Shown here: positions 22,601 through 35,165 of the stretch, one piece after another
How the letters are laid out: each line of letters starts with the position of its first letter
Position numbering within the stretch: position 1 is the stretch's first letter
NCBI GenBank assembly: GCA_023614405.1
Contig: CM042689.1
Span: 304,335,132 to 304,399,131, forward strand
Source of the DNA: Avena insularis
Lineage: Eukaryota; Streptophyta; Magnoliopsida; Poales; Poaceae
Direction: 5' to 3'
DNA length: 64,000 nucleotides
Notes under the pieces: generated by a model
Database searches by the model: none
What the model saw: only the letters and a program-made list of their open reading frames with translations
What the model was told of the DNA's origin: nothing
Made by a program: the position numbers and the translations under genes

Positions 22601-25520
22601 TTGAACATCACCCAGCGATATCATGAATCCACATATGGGCATCACACCACACAGTTACCGATGCATCTACATACCACCTCTTCACATCAGTACCAAAAAA
22701 GTCTCGCTTTTTTGCCACAGCTCCATGAACATCGAGATTGTCGGTAAGCAGAACAGAAATGACGGGGCGAGCAGGGAAGCAACGGCGCAGACGCAATGAG
22801 AGCGCGAAAGCGAGGAGGCCGTGGTGGGAGGCCGCCAGAGCAGACATCAGTACCAAAACGCTCACTCTTTCATTTCATCACTCCATCATCGACTTGTGTC
22901 GTCGCAATGCCCTCCACAGGAAAACGAGGGGAGGCGAGCACGGGAAAGCGGCATCGGGCTGAGAGCGCAGCGCGCGAGCAGGCAGTGGTCCGCCAGAGCA
23001 GACGCCAGGAGCAGCACGGGGAGCACACGCGGGAGGAGGCGGCAAGAGGCAGCGCGGCGCGCGGAGGGAGGGAGGAGGACGGAGGGGCGGCGGGCAGGGA
23101 CGGCTGCCGCGAGGAGGTCGGGTGGAGCGGGGGTCGGGAGGTCGGGGAGACGGTGGAGAGGGCAGGCCGGAGCAGCGTGAGGGCAGGGAGACAGGGAGGC
23201 CGCTGGGGCGACGCGACGCGGGAGGCGGCGGGCGAGGCGGCGAGGAGGCGCTGGAGGGAGGTCAGCAATGCCCCGGCGAGAGAGAGGCGGCGGATCCCCG
23301 GAGCAGGTCAAGGCAGCGAGAGGGAGACGAAGGGTGGCGAGGGCGCGGCAGGCGGGCCGGGCAGCAGTGAGGCGGCGGCCGTGGCAGAGGCCAGACGAGG
23401 TGGGGAGTTGGCGACGACGGGGAAGGCGACCGGGGAGGCGGCCTCTGGCCGGAGCAGAGCGGGGGGCACGGTGGCGGAGGAGGAGGTCGGCTCCGGCGGG
23501 CTCTGCATCAGGGGCGAGGGTGCGGGTCGGGGAGAGAAGGAGGTGGGGATAGCGAGAGGAAGGAGACAGGACGGTGGAGAGGAGCGTGGCGGGGCCCACG
23601 CGGCAGGATCCCGAGGCGGGGTCTGTGGGGGTCGGCCAGGTGGTGGGGTGTGCGTTGCGTGTGTGGGGGAGGTGGGGCGTGGCGTGTGTCGGTGTGTGTT
23701 GTGGGCAGGGAGAGAGGGAGGGAGTGGGGAGTGGGTCCAGGCGCGGTGGGACCAGGTTGGAAGGGAGAGGGGGTAGGTGGGGGCTAGGTGAGAGAGAGAG
23801 GGGTGTAGGTGGGGCTGTGGATTGGTGAGGTGGCTGGGCTGAGGGTGAGGTGGAGGGACGGTGAGGTGGCGGGCACTGGTTGGTGGGTAGACTAGGTTTA
23901 GGTAGAAAAGGAATTTTGGGTGGACCGGTTTTATTCTGGGGGTGGCCGACTGGGTCGGATCGGCCCGGTTCGGCTGCCCCCTAAAAATAATTAAACAATT
24001 TATTTATTAAAACCGGGCTTTTGCAAACCATTGGCAGACAAAACAAAATAATCCGGAGTCCGGGTTTTAATTTGAAAACAAGACGGGGCGTTTAGAAAGC
24101 AAAAACAGGCTTTGCGAAAATAGTTTTATGCAAACAAATGCAAGATGACATGCCGATGCTCAAATGCAATGTGGCATGATGACATGAGCATGAGGTCATG
24201 ATGATGCAATGCACAAAAACAACGCGATTTTCTAGTTGTGGTTTTGCGGGATGCCACAGGTGGTGCAGGGGTCCTCGTGGTCTTCCTCGCCAACCTCAGA
24301 CGTCACGCCATCGGCTAGGGAGAGGGGTGAACGGGGAAGACCGGCGGTGGCCGGCGTCGGTAAGGCTGAGGTGAGGGAAGGCAGGGGAGAGGGGAGTGGC
24401 CTGGGACGGATCTGGGGATGCAGGGTAGGCCGTGGGGGTGGATAAGAACGGGGGGAAAGCAGATGGTGTGGTGGAGGGGAAGGTGGCTTCGGCCACCTTT
24501 ATCCTTCCCTCCTTCACGTGCACGGCATGGGGCCAGGGTAGGGTAGGCAGGGGGAGGGTCTGCAGGTGGACCAGGACGAGGGGGAGGGAGGCTCGGGCTG
24601 GAGGGCCCTCATGGCAGGGAGAGGGAGGAGAGGGAGAGAGGCTCGGGTAGGGTTTGCTAGGGTCGGGCAGCTCGGCCAGGGTAGCTAGGGTTGGGTAGAT
24701 GTTTCGGCAAAGGGAGGGAGGGAGGCTAGGTGGGGTGTGGGACCAGGGAGAGGGGGTGGTGGCCCCTTGCTGGCCGAGAGAGGAAGGAAAGGTGGCTAGG
24801 GTTAGGGTTAGGTGGGGGTGGGGGTTAGAGAGAAATAAAAGAGAGAGGAGAGAAAGAGAGAGAGGGGTGGTATGGTGATGGTGGGGATGGGGTAGATAAA
24901 GATGGTGAGGAGGTTTAAGCAAGATCAAAATAGATCAAGCCCAAAAGAAGGGATAGAGAAAGAGATGAACCACTCAAGAATTCAAATAAAACCAAAATAT
25001 GACCAAAGTTGGTGATGGTTGCATGGCCCATGCAAATGCATTAAATGCTAGGTTTTATCTTGTGAAAACAAAATAATATCTCATGGCATTTATTTATTTG
25101 CATCCTCCAAAGTTGGAGTAAGGGTCAAGCAAAAGGACTTGTAGGATTGGACCCACCCTATCTCTCATGAGCTAGATTAAACACCAAAAGAAAAATAATT
25201 ACAAGCTCATGGATAATGGGGTGGTGGAATTGTAAGGTGGTGAAAGAAGGTGGTGGAGTTGAATAAAAGATATGCCCCCAACTCAACTCGGGCATTTAAC
25301 AATATATCAAGAACCAAATACAATATCAAGAGGCAACTACAATTTATAATGCATACGAGAGAAGAACCAACACAAACAGGGTTTGGTATGATGCTCAAAT
25401 GCAAGGTGGCATGATGACATGAGCATGATATGATGATGATGCAACAATTATATGTAGGAAGTAGCCATTATATTACTAGACCAAGTAGCATTACAGTTGT
25501 TAGACAAATGGGATGCTACA
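16684..25520 (-). repeat. 3' LTR of the chromovirus, split by a solo LTR
   Basis: TGTAACTACCTCGGTG...GGGATGCTACA on the plus strand. It matches 30,895-35,160 throughout, except where 19,736-24,258 is inserted. At the matching place the other copy reads straight through (GGGTACAGGGATGGTGCAGG, about 33,901-33,920). Contents include a module shared with the non-autonomous LTRs (about 17,555-18,090), an AT-rich stretch (18,640-19,050), a GC-rich stretch and a GA-rich tract near 24,830-24,870. Confidence 0.93.
19736..24258 (-). mobile_element. Solo LTR of the non-autonomous family (longer subfamily)
   Basis: TGTAACACCCTCAGAATCGG...GGATGCCACA, flanked by GGTGG on both sides (19,731-19,735 and 24,259-24,263). 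The first 2.3 kb track the LTR of the element at 5,147 closely. The GC-rich second half (about 22,200-23,930) diverges and is longer, giving 4,523 bp against 3.5 kb. The missing internal region and partner LTR mean that LTR-LTR recombination removed the rest. Long frames inside the GC-rich part have no recognisable product. Confidence 0.92.
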
Positions 25521-25537
25521 ACTCTCCCCCACTAAAC
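25521..25537 (-). other. Polypurine tract of the chromovirus
   Basis: On the minus strand the bases before the 3' LTR read TTTAGTGGGGGAGAGT and the LTR starts TGTAGCATCCC. A purine-rich run directly at an LTR edge is the expected plus-strand primer. Confidence 0.85.
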
Positions 25538-25557
25538 AGGAATCTCGCCCCGAGATT

Positions 25558-28500
25558 CTAGGAAGAAGAATAAGACTCAAAGAGGGTAGGATAGTTGGCA
25601 CGGAGTTCATCTTCACGCTCCCAAGTGGCTTCATCAACAGAATGGTGCGACCACTGCACCTTGCATAACTTGATGGACTTGTTGCGAGTCCTTCTTTCTG
25701 CGACTTCCAGGATTTTGGTGGGGTGTTCTTGATAAGACAGGTCTTCTTGGAGATTGATTAGCTCATGATCCACGGTCCTGCCGGGATCCTTGAAGCACTT
25801 CTTGAGTTGAGAGATGTGGAAAACATCATGAACCTTGAGTTTTTCCGGGAGCTCCAGGGCATAAGCAACTTCTCCTCTTCTTCCATGAATTTTGAAAGGA
25901 CCGATGTATCTACGAGCCAGCTTTCCTTTGATACCAAAACGGTGCGTGCCTCTCATGGGAGTGACACGAAGGTACACGAGATCACCAGGGGCATACACCA
26001 TGTCCGTGTGCTTCCTGTCATAATTGCTCTTCTGGCGACTTTGAGCAATCTTCAGATTTTCAAGAATGATATGCACCTTCTCCTTCGCTTGAGTTACAAT
26101 GTCAGGGCCAAACCAAATTCTTTCTCCTGCACCTGACCAACCAATCGGAGTTCTGCACTTGCGACCATAGAGAGCCTCAAATGGTGCCATCTTCAGACTT
26201 TTCTGGAAGCTGTTGTTGTAAGAGAATTCAGCATAAGGAAGACATTCCTCCCACTTCATGCCAAAAGAGATGACGCAAGCACGAAGCATGTCCTCCAGAA
26301 TCTGATTGATCCTTTCAACTTGTCCTTGCGACTGAGGGTGGTAAGCTGTGCTGAAGTTCAATTTTGTTCCCAAAGCATTTTGGAAACTTTCCCAGAACTT
26401 GGAAGTGAAGATGCTTCCACGGTCTGAACTGATCTCAAGCGGAACCCAATACAGAGAGACAATTCTGTTGATATAGAGCTCAGCCAACTGAATTCCAGAA
26501 ATTGTTTCCTTGACGGGGAAGAAGTGAGCCACTTTAGAAAGCCTGTCGATGACAACAAAGATTGCATTGTTGCCCTTCTGCGACCTTGGAAAACCAGTGA
26601 TGAAGTCCATCTCTACTTTCTCCCATTTCCATTCCGGGGGTTTTAATGGCTGTAGAAGACCGAAAGGTTTCTGATGGACAGCTTTCACTCTGCGGCAGAC
26701 ATCACACTCCGAGACATACTTGGCACAATATCGTTTCAAACCCGGCCACCAATATTGTGTTTTCAAGTCCATGTACATCTTTGTGCTGCCGGGATGGATA
26801 GAAAGAACAGAATCATGCGCCTCCTTGAGAACTTGCTCTCTCAAACCCGGGTAGTTCGGAACAAACATCCGGTGTTCAAAGAAAAGCGTGCCTTGATCAT
26901 CGACGTGGAAGGACTCATACTTCGGAAGCTGAAGTTTGGAGATGATCTTTCTGGTGTGCGGATCACCACGCTGACGATAGCGAACCTTTTCTTCCAAGAG
27001 AGGAGTAGCCAGAAGGTTCGAGAGATGCCCTTGTTCCACAACTTCAAGGTTGAGCTGACGGAATTCCTCGCACAAGAGAGGCTGTTGTTCTTCAATCATG
27101 AGGTTGTTGACATAAGCTTTGCGGCTGAGAGCATCGGCCATGACATTAGCTTTGCCCGGAGTGTAGTTGATGGTCAAATCAAAATCATTGATTGCTTCAA
27201 TCCATCTCCTCTGCCGAAGGTTGAGATCAGGCTGAGTGAAGATATACTTCAGACTCTTGTGATCAGAAAAGATTTCACAACGGTTGCCCAGCAAGTAGTG
27301 CCTCCATAGTTTCAAAGCAAAGACAACTGCTGCGAGCTCGAGGTCATGTGTAGGATAGTTGATCTCATGCGTCTTCAACTGTCGAGAGGCATAAGCAACA
27401 ACTTGTTTTTCTTGCATAAGGACCGCACCCAATCCTTGCAAAGAGGCATCACAGAATATCTGGAAAGGCTTAGATGTATCCGGAGGAACCAAGACTGGTG
27501 TGGAAGTGAGCTTCTCTTTGAGTGTCTCAAAGCTTGCTTGACATGCAGAGTCCAAAGGTATTTCTTGCCTTTCTTGAGGAGATCGGTAAGAGGCTTCGCT
27601 ATCTTCGAAAAGTTCTGAACGAAGCGACGGCAATAACTAGCCAAACCAAGGAAACTCCGCACTTCTTTGACATTTACAGGAGGAAGCCATTCAACAATTG
27701 TCTTCACAGTTTCCGGGTTGACTGCAATGCCCTTGGCAGAGATGACGTGACCAAGATAGGTTACTTGAGGCAGCCAAAACTCACACTTGGAGAACTTTGC
27801 ATACAAGCGGTTCTCACGAAGCTTGTTTAGGACACACCGAAGGTGTTCTTCATGTTCTTCCTTTGACTTTGAATAGACTAAGATGTCATCCAGATAGACC
27901 ACAACGAACTTATCAAGATACTCCATGAAAACCGAGTTCATGAGGCTCGAGAAGGTGGTAGGTGCGTTGGTGAGACCGAAGGACATGACCGTGTACTCAT
28001 ACAGGCCATAGCGGGTGGTGAAAGCTGTTTTAGGAACATCTTCCTTGCGAATCTTAATTTGGTGATAACCACTTCTCAAGTCCAGCTTAGAGAATACCAC
28101 AGCTCCAGCTAGCTGATCGAAGAGATCATTAATCCGCGGAAGGGGATATTTGTTCTTGATGGTTTTAGCATTGAGAGCCCGATAGTCAACACAAAGTCTA
28201 TCAGTCCTGTCTCGCTTTTTCACAAAGATTGTTGGGATACCCCAAGAAGAAGTACTGTGTTGAATGAAACCCAACTTCTCTTGTTCATCAAGCTGACGTT
28301 TGAGTTCAGCCAACTCAGCAGGACCCATTTTATAAGGCCGCTTGGAGATAGGAGCCGTTCCAGGTTCAAGCTCAATTACAAACTCAACCTCACGATCCGG
28401 AGGCATACCCGGCAACTCTTCAGGAAAGACATCTGGGAACTCACAGACCACCGGAACACTCTGAATAGCTTCCATAGCATCATCATTCAGAGCCGCCAAA

Positions 28501-30017
28501 GAGAAAAGCTGGATAGCAGGAGTCAGACTTGGAGAAAAGACTATATGGCCTTCAGGAATCTTCAGAGAAACCGAGCGTTCAGCACAATCAATCACAGCTG
28601 CATTTGCCGTCAACCAATCCATGCCCAAGATGACATCAATGTCAGAATTGCCCAGAACAATTAAGGATGCCGAGAACGAAGAGCCACAAATCTCAATTTG
28701 ATTGCCATGGCTGATATGAACAGCCCTCATGTTTGCTCCAGGAGAAAGGACCATTAACCGCTTGAGGAGAGGAACCATAGCTAACTCATTTTCATTTGCA
28801 AACTTGTGAGAAACAAATGAATGCGATGCACCAGAATCAAACAAAACTCGTGCAGGGACTGAGTTAACGGGAAGCATACCCATCACAACTCCAGGTGCAT
28901 GCTCAGCTTGAGCGGCGTTGACACAGTTGGCACGAGCAACAGTAGACCCAGGCTTGGTGTTGATGTTGAGAGCCCGAGGTGGTGGTGCACGAACCATAGG
29001 AGAGCTTGCCGCAGATCTTGGAGGTGGTGGAGGAAGAGCTTTGTTTTTCATCGGACAGTTCCAGTTTTGATGCCCAGTGTCTCCACACGTGAAACAAGCA
29101 CCAGGTGGACGTGGAGCAACGTAGCCAGGGACTCCGCCAGGCGCTCCAGGGTAGTGGTGGTTGTAGCCCCTGGGAGCAGCAGTGAGGAAGTTTGGTGGCC
29201 TTGCCGCGAAGCTTGAAGGTCTTGGTGGAGCCGGGAGCGACAGTGGGGTGTTAGGAACCCAGACACGACGCTTAGAAGGAGCTGACATAGCTAAAGAGCT
29301 TGGTGCATCACGGTTGTGTTTCTTGGACTCCTCAAACACTTGCCTATTTGCTTCCTCCTGGAGAGCTGTATGCTGAAGTTCCAGAAAAGACGCCGGTCTT
29401 GCATGTGTGATTGCATATCTAATCGATGCATTGAGCCCTTGCCTGAACCTCTTTTGCTTCTTCTTGTCATCCGAGATCTCATCGCCACCATAACGAGAAA
29501 GGTTCATGAAGTTCCTGATGTAGGTATTGACATTGTCATTTCCCTGCTTGAGGTTGAGAAACACTTCCTTCATTCTTTCCATGACAATTTCTGACAGATA
29601 CTGCTCTTTGAATGCTCCAGTGAACCGTTCCCAAGTAGGCTGAAAACCAATGCAGTTTGCCTTCAGGTAATTCTCCCACCATAGAGCTGCATCTCCCTTC
29701 AGAAGGTGAGTAGCACATTTTACCCATTCTTGCTCAGGAACATCAGCAGTCTCCAGTAGCCTTGACATCTCACGTAGCCAATCATCAGCATCAAGTGGTT
29801 GATCAGAAACATCAAATTGGCGTGGGTTGAACTTCAGGAAGCTTTTGATGTCTCCTCGCTTGGGAGGTGGAGGTAGCGGAGCGAACTCATTCCTCCTGAC
29901 ACTTTCCTCAAAACGCTGTTGGTTCTGCTGCATTGCTGCCAAGGCATTGGCGATGTTTGACAACGCGGAACCCAGTTCAGGTGGTATGTCCTCATCAGAA
30001 CGGCGTGGTGGAGCCAT
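25558..30017 (-). pseudogene. Chromovirus gag-pol polyprotein, one frameshift
   Basis: The start is taken as the ATG at 30,017 (MAPPRR), usual for this branch. Domains on the minus strand: capsid (residues about 55-240); zinc knuckle [14 protein letters not shown] (about 308); protease with [10 protein letters not shown] (about 394); RT with [11 protein letters not shown] and the catalytic YLDD (about 708, near 27,896); RNase H with [22 protein letters not shown] and ADALSRK; integrase with HHCC zinc finger (near 26,817-26,690) and a D, D-35-E triad (E near 26,316); GPY/F segment (IGPFKI); chromodomain-like end ([18 protein letters not shown], 25,725-25,582). Near 27,553 a one-base loss shifts the frame between RT and RNase H. 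All other motifs look intact. It would encode the copying and integration machinery. Confidence 0.93.
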
Positions 30018-30880
30018 CCTGTGATTGATATAAAACACAAGTCAGTACTATAATGGAGAATAATAATAATCCAAAATAGTACCAAGATGGAATTAACCAA
30101 GATTAAAGGATACAATTTACTAAGATGATATTAGAATATCAACAAAGTTCAAAGCACCTAGAAGATATTAAGCATATCGCACACGACTGAAAAGGAGTGT
30201 GGTATACAGATATATCAAAGAAAAATTTTCCACAAATTTCGGCATTAAAATACCAATAGATGCGCAAAATCACTTAACGAATCAAGATTAGTGACTCTAC
30301 CAATTCAATATACAAGAGCGAATGATAAGAGTAGTGGTATGGTCGCGACTCCATCCCGCACTCAAATCATTACTCCGCACATGAATAAGTGGAACACATA
30401 TCCTAACCCCTTCTTCTCACGTTGAACCTAAAGATTGGTAACTACAGAAACGAACACCCCAAACAAGATAACGTCGGATAACAAAGAGTAAGACAGATCG
30501 CGGCGGTATACAACGAATCAGATAGATCGCGTCGGTTTGCAAAAGTCTGTCGGTATGGAATGTACCAACAGTTGATAACCAAAAGGCCGATTGTGATAAC
30601 AACTTGGATGCAACAGATAGACAAGGAATTACACACACACACACACACACACAACCTATGGTACTACGGAAACCCAGAACACGTGAATCCTAGTTTGAAC
30701 TTTTAAGAAGAGGATTGAAAACGTTACACTTCCTTACCAGAAAAGGGTGGGTGGGAGGGTAAGAAGAAAAATGGAAGCAGTCCTACTCTCGCGTTTTGTT
30801 TTTCCCTAGTATACATAACTACCAAAAATATTTGCTAGACTGACAACGACCATTTGGCTGAGACCCTGAAGGGCGGGATG
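30018..30880 (-). other. Chromovirus leader between primer site and gag
   Basis: Non-coding. Part of it (about 30,300-30,395) is shared with the internal region of the non-autonomous element, which suggests a conserved function such as packaging or reverse-transcription signals; that function is inference only. Confidence 0.7.
30631..30653. repeat. (AC)n microsatellite
   Basis: A perfect AC run of 23 bases in the chromovirus leader. Confidence 0.95.
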
Positions 30881-30892
30881 GCTCTGATACCA
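30881..30892 (-). other. Primer-binding site of the chromovirus
   Basis: TGGTATCAGAGC on the minus strand, two bases from the LTR edge at 30,895. It is identical to the primer sites at 9,463-9,474 and 61,663-61,674. Confidence 0.92.
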
Positions 30893-30894
30893 AT

Positions 30895-33800
30895 TGTAAC
30901 TACCTCGGTGAATTACGCTCCTAGTTACAAGCCTGGATGAGCGGAAATGGTTGAAATAGTACGGTGGGGCCCAAATGCCACTCACGGGTAGACCTTTCGG
31001 CCGTCCCAACCATTTCCAATTCATCGGGACAAGAACGGGCGGCGTAATCGGTAGGCGAAGGGATCAACTACATACACAAATGAGTATGTATGCAAGCCAC
31101 CATACAATAGTACATCAGAGCCATTCCATCTAAAAAGAAAGGAAATATAGCAACGCCATACGGCAAGATCCAAATGTCCTAGATAGATATAATAGTTTAG
31201 GATATCTCCTCATACATCACACATCAGAGTATCAGGCGGAAGCGGCAAACAAGATCCGAGTATGGATAAGAAGCAAATCGGCATAAGATGCCCCATAAAT
31301 AAACACGTCCCGTCCACAGATCTCACGGATCCCCGTTTCCGGAATCTCTACACCGAACGATCGTTGCCCACATCATCCGCCTCCTCCACCCAGTATCCAT
31401 CTTGTGAGTGTACCTGTTCATCTGAATCAAATAATTTATCGTGTGAGACCCTAGGGGTACTCAGCAAGTCTTCATGCCTCTAAAGGGGACACAACCTGGG
31501 GTGACGCAATTGCAGCAAAAGATAAACCCTAACAGTTCTATAGATACTCGCTAACCACCCGCCTAACCAAAGATAGACGGATGTCCGTGAATTAATGACA
31601 ACAGTTATAACAGTAATATCCACAGATCCATCCTCCTCCTCGCCTACCAACAAGGAAGCGGACGAACAACCCCCCATTCGTTGGCAATTTTATTAACCAT
31701 TCCATGAGTGTTGCACCAATTACTAGTCAGTTACTTAGTCAAATTAAAGCGGTACTTTAGTTATGCTTGTCTATGATCGAGAAACTGTGCTCCAAGTCGT
31801 CCATAACATGGACACGGCTTTCAGAAAGTTTTACCCTGCAGGGGTGCACAAATAGCAACACACACTCGATCAACCTCGGAAAAACCAAATCAAAACCCAA
31901 CGAGGCCTTCACGACAAAGCAATCACAGGATTCAGAAATATTTCAGGGGGCCACCCCATTGAGTACACCCGCAACGAAGTTAGCTGACTCCGAGACGGAC
32001 CCAAGGTTTGGGTGGACGGCTGTAAACGACTGGGAACCCAAAACTGGGCTTGTCGATACCGCGAAATCGTGTCCCGATCCTAAACAGTACAGGTGCTCCT
32101 CGCACAATCGTAAATAAAGCAGTAAAGCATGGCATAAGTACAGGATAGTAAATAAAACCTCAAACTAGTTTGTGGCCCCAAGAAATAAGACGGAATCAAG
32201 CTCTGGCTCAGGGGGGTCCCATAAGCCTCCCGGATGTGGATAGCGCGAATAATTAAGGAACAGGTTTCAAGTACTCGGGGTCCTACGGGACACAAGTGAG
32301 CAGGAAAAACCAAATAGCAGATATTGCTCACCGGTGCCACTTTCATTAGTTATCCCATTACTACTCAGGTTAAGTTGTTTAGGTACCTCGTTATCCATCA
32401 GACTCTCACATACCCTACACATGTTGTTCTACGACTCGCATGGCTCAGACAACTCCTGTAGTAATGGCTCATGGGATGGAGGAACAAGCTTGGTGGAGTT
32501 TAAAAGTAAAGGCTATGCAATACTTGGGATTCAGTTTAATGCAATCGCGACTCAATGATGCAGGAATAAGATAGAGGCAATAGGTACTATATGTATGCAA
32601 GCATGTGGTAGTGCTTGCCTGGCAGCTCAGTTGTAGCGAGAGAAGGATCTGGGTAGTGCTCCTGGGTCTCTTGATATATCCCCTGCTCAGCGTCTATTCG
32701 AAGAAGAACCAAACAAACAATGGCCAACATAAATAAAGTGCACAAGCATAGGAATAAAATGCGTCAAGCAACCAATCATGCCATGATGAATGATGCACAA
32801 GTTGCATGGCAATAATGTAGCATGGCATGGGTGAGGTGTAGAATACAAGAAATAAACATTTTATTGAGTTTTGGCCCCATTTTATCCTTATATTAGTTGC
32901 TGTTTATATTATATTTATATGATGCATGCTGCAATTCAAAACATGGAATGCATAAACAGAAAGGTCTCGTCGAGCTGATCATTTTAGACATATCATTTGT
33001 TAAATTTGGATTTATAAAACAAAATTTATTAATTAATTAAGAAAAGGGGCATTTTATTGTAATTTAATTCAACTTGGAAATTAAAGTGTCCCAAATATAT
33101 TTTGGATGGCATATTTGAAATCCTCACATTTTCTGATTTGAAAACATGTATTATTTGTGTTATTTGGATTTATAATTTAAAAGTTATTTCAAAAACAGAA
33201 TTGAAATTTGAATTTAATTTTAATTTGAAAAAGGTTTGAATTAAACAGAGAACAGGAATTCTTTTCACACGTATGTGCCTAGCCACAGTAACGACAAGTG
33301 GCTTCATCGGGCAGCTGCAGCTGAAACTCCTTTCCACCGCGGGCTTAGCTAGCCACAGAGGCTGACAAGCGGGGCCAACGGCTGCGGTCCCACCACGCGC
33401 TTGCGCGAACTGCACACAGACACGTGGGCCAGAGCGAGGACCGCGGGTTGAGGGAAAATAAAAAAAACAGGGGGTTATGTGCATAACAGCGCCCGCGGCC
33501 ACTGTACTTCTCCTTTCTCTGCTCACATGTGAGGCCGCTGCGCGCTGTCAGTGGCGCGGGGATCGATCCCGTGAAGCGGGACACGCGCGCGGTGGGCGGA
33601 ACCACTGCGGTCGGGCTGGGGTGGTTGTAGGAAGGGGGTTAGGCGGCTAGATAGGGCGTGGGGTGACGCAGAAGCGTGCGGAGGTTCGCGGACACGGCGC
33701 ACCGAGGGTGCTCGACGCTTGGTCCGGCGAATCTGAGAAACAACGGCTGCGATGATGTCTAGGGAAAGGGAAGCTCACCGGAGGCTGTCGCGGCCAGATC

Positions 33801-35160
33801 GTCTGGCGCCGCGATCGCCGACGGCGAGAGCCGAGCGATGCTAGGGTTTGCATCGGGGCGTCGGCGTTCCTGGGCGCCTGGTCCTTCTCCTTCGCGTCTG
33901 CGGGTACAGGGATGGTGCAGGGGTCCTCGTGGTCTTCCTCGCCAACCTCAGACGTCATGCCACCGGCTAGGGAGATGGGTGAACGGGGAAGACCGACGGT
34001 GGCCGGCGTCGGTAAGGCTGAGGTGAGGGAAGGCAGGGGAGAGGGGAGTGGCCTGGGACGGATCTGGGGATGCAGGGTAGGCCGTGGGGGTGGATAAGAA
34101 CGAGGGGAAAGCAGATGGCGTGGTGGAGGGGAAGGTGGCTTCGGCCACCTTTATCCTTCCCTCCTTCACGTGCACGGCATGGGGCCAGGGTAGGGTAGGC
34201 AGGGGAGGGTCTGCAGGTGGACAGACGAGGAGGGAGGCTGGTGGAGGGCCCTCATGGCGTGGGAGAGGAGGAGAGGAGAGAGGCTCGGTAGGGTTTGCTA
34301 GGGTCAGGGCCTCGCCAGGTAGCTAGGGTTGGGTAGATGTTTCGGCAAAGGGAGGGAGGGAGGCTAGGTGGGGTGTGGGACCAGGGAGAGGGGGTGGTGG
34401 CCCCTTGCTGGCCGAGAGAGGAAGGAAAGGTGGCTAGGGTTAGGGTTAGGTGGGGGTGGGGGTTAGAGAGAAAGAAAAGAGAGAGGAGAGAAAGAGAGAG
34501 AGAGGGGTGGTATGGTGATGGTGGGGATGGGGTAGATAAAGATGGTGAGGAGATTTAAGCAAGATCAAAATAGATCAAGCCCAAAAGAAGGGATAGAGAA
34601 AGAGATGAACCACTCAAGAATTCAAATAAAACCAAAAGATGACCAAAGTTGGTGATGGTTGCATGGCCCATGCAAATGCATTAAATGCTAGGTTTTATCT
34701 TGTGAAAACAAAATAATATCTCATGGCATTTATTTATTTGCATCCTCCAAAGTTGGAGTAAGGGTCAAGCAAAAGGACTTGTAGGATTGGACCCACCCTA
34801 TCTCTCATGAGCTAGATTAAACACCAAAAGAAAAATAATTACAAGCTCATGGATAATGGGGTGGTGGAATTGTAAGGTGGTGAAAGAAGGTGGTGGAGTT
34901 GAATAAAAGATATGCCCCCAACTCAACTCGGGCATTTAACAATATATCAAGAACCAAATACAATATCAAGAGGCAACTACAATTTATAATGCATACGAGA
35001 GAAGAACCAACACAAACAGGGTTTGGTATGATGCTCAAATGCAAGGTGGCATGATGACATGAGCATGATATGATGATGATGCAACAATTATATGTAGGAA
35101 ATAGCCATTATATTACTAGACCAAGTAGCATTACAGTTGTTAGACAAATGGGATGCTACA
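30895..35160 (-). repeat. 5' LTR of the chromovirus (uninterrupted)
   Basis: 4,266 bp, TGTAACTACC...GGATGCTACA. It is near-identical by eye to the other copy, with localised differences at about 33,265-33,325 and 33,520-33,570. It shows the empty target site of the solo LTR near 33,915. Confidence 0.93.
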
Positions 35161-35165
35161 CAAGG

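Larger units (their letters stand above)
16684..35160 (-). mobile_element. Complete chromodomain gypsy element (Tekay/Del-like)
   Basis: Target duplication CAAGG at 16,679-16,683 and 35,161-35,165 frames the element. LTRs are 30,895-35,160 (5', 4,266 bp) and 16,684-25,520 (3', 8,837 bp because of a 4.5-kb insertion; about 4.3 kb without it). On the minus strand it runs LTR, tRNA-Met primer site, leader, gag-PR-RT-RNaseH-IN-chromodomain, polypurine tract, LTR. The chromodomain-like C-terminus, primer site and long LTRs point to the Tekay/Del branch of chromoviruses; the branch is inferred from memory. It sits in a copia LTR. A single frameshift in pol breaks it. Confidence 0.95.

Noticed and set aside
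22796..23776. 326-codon plus frame and a 237-codon minus frame in the same place
   Set aside because: Very GC-rich Gly/Arg/Ala-dominated frames in a solo LTR, open on several frames at once; a composition effect.
24790..24815. Telomere-like GGTTAGGGTTAGG in the chromovirus LTR (also about 34,434-34,452)
   Set aside because: Only two units, TTAGGG rather than plant TTTAGGG, and copied in both LTRs; part of a G-rich LTR stretch.
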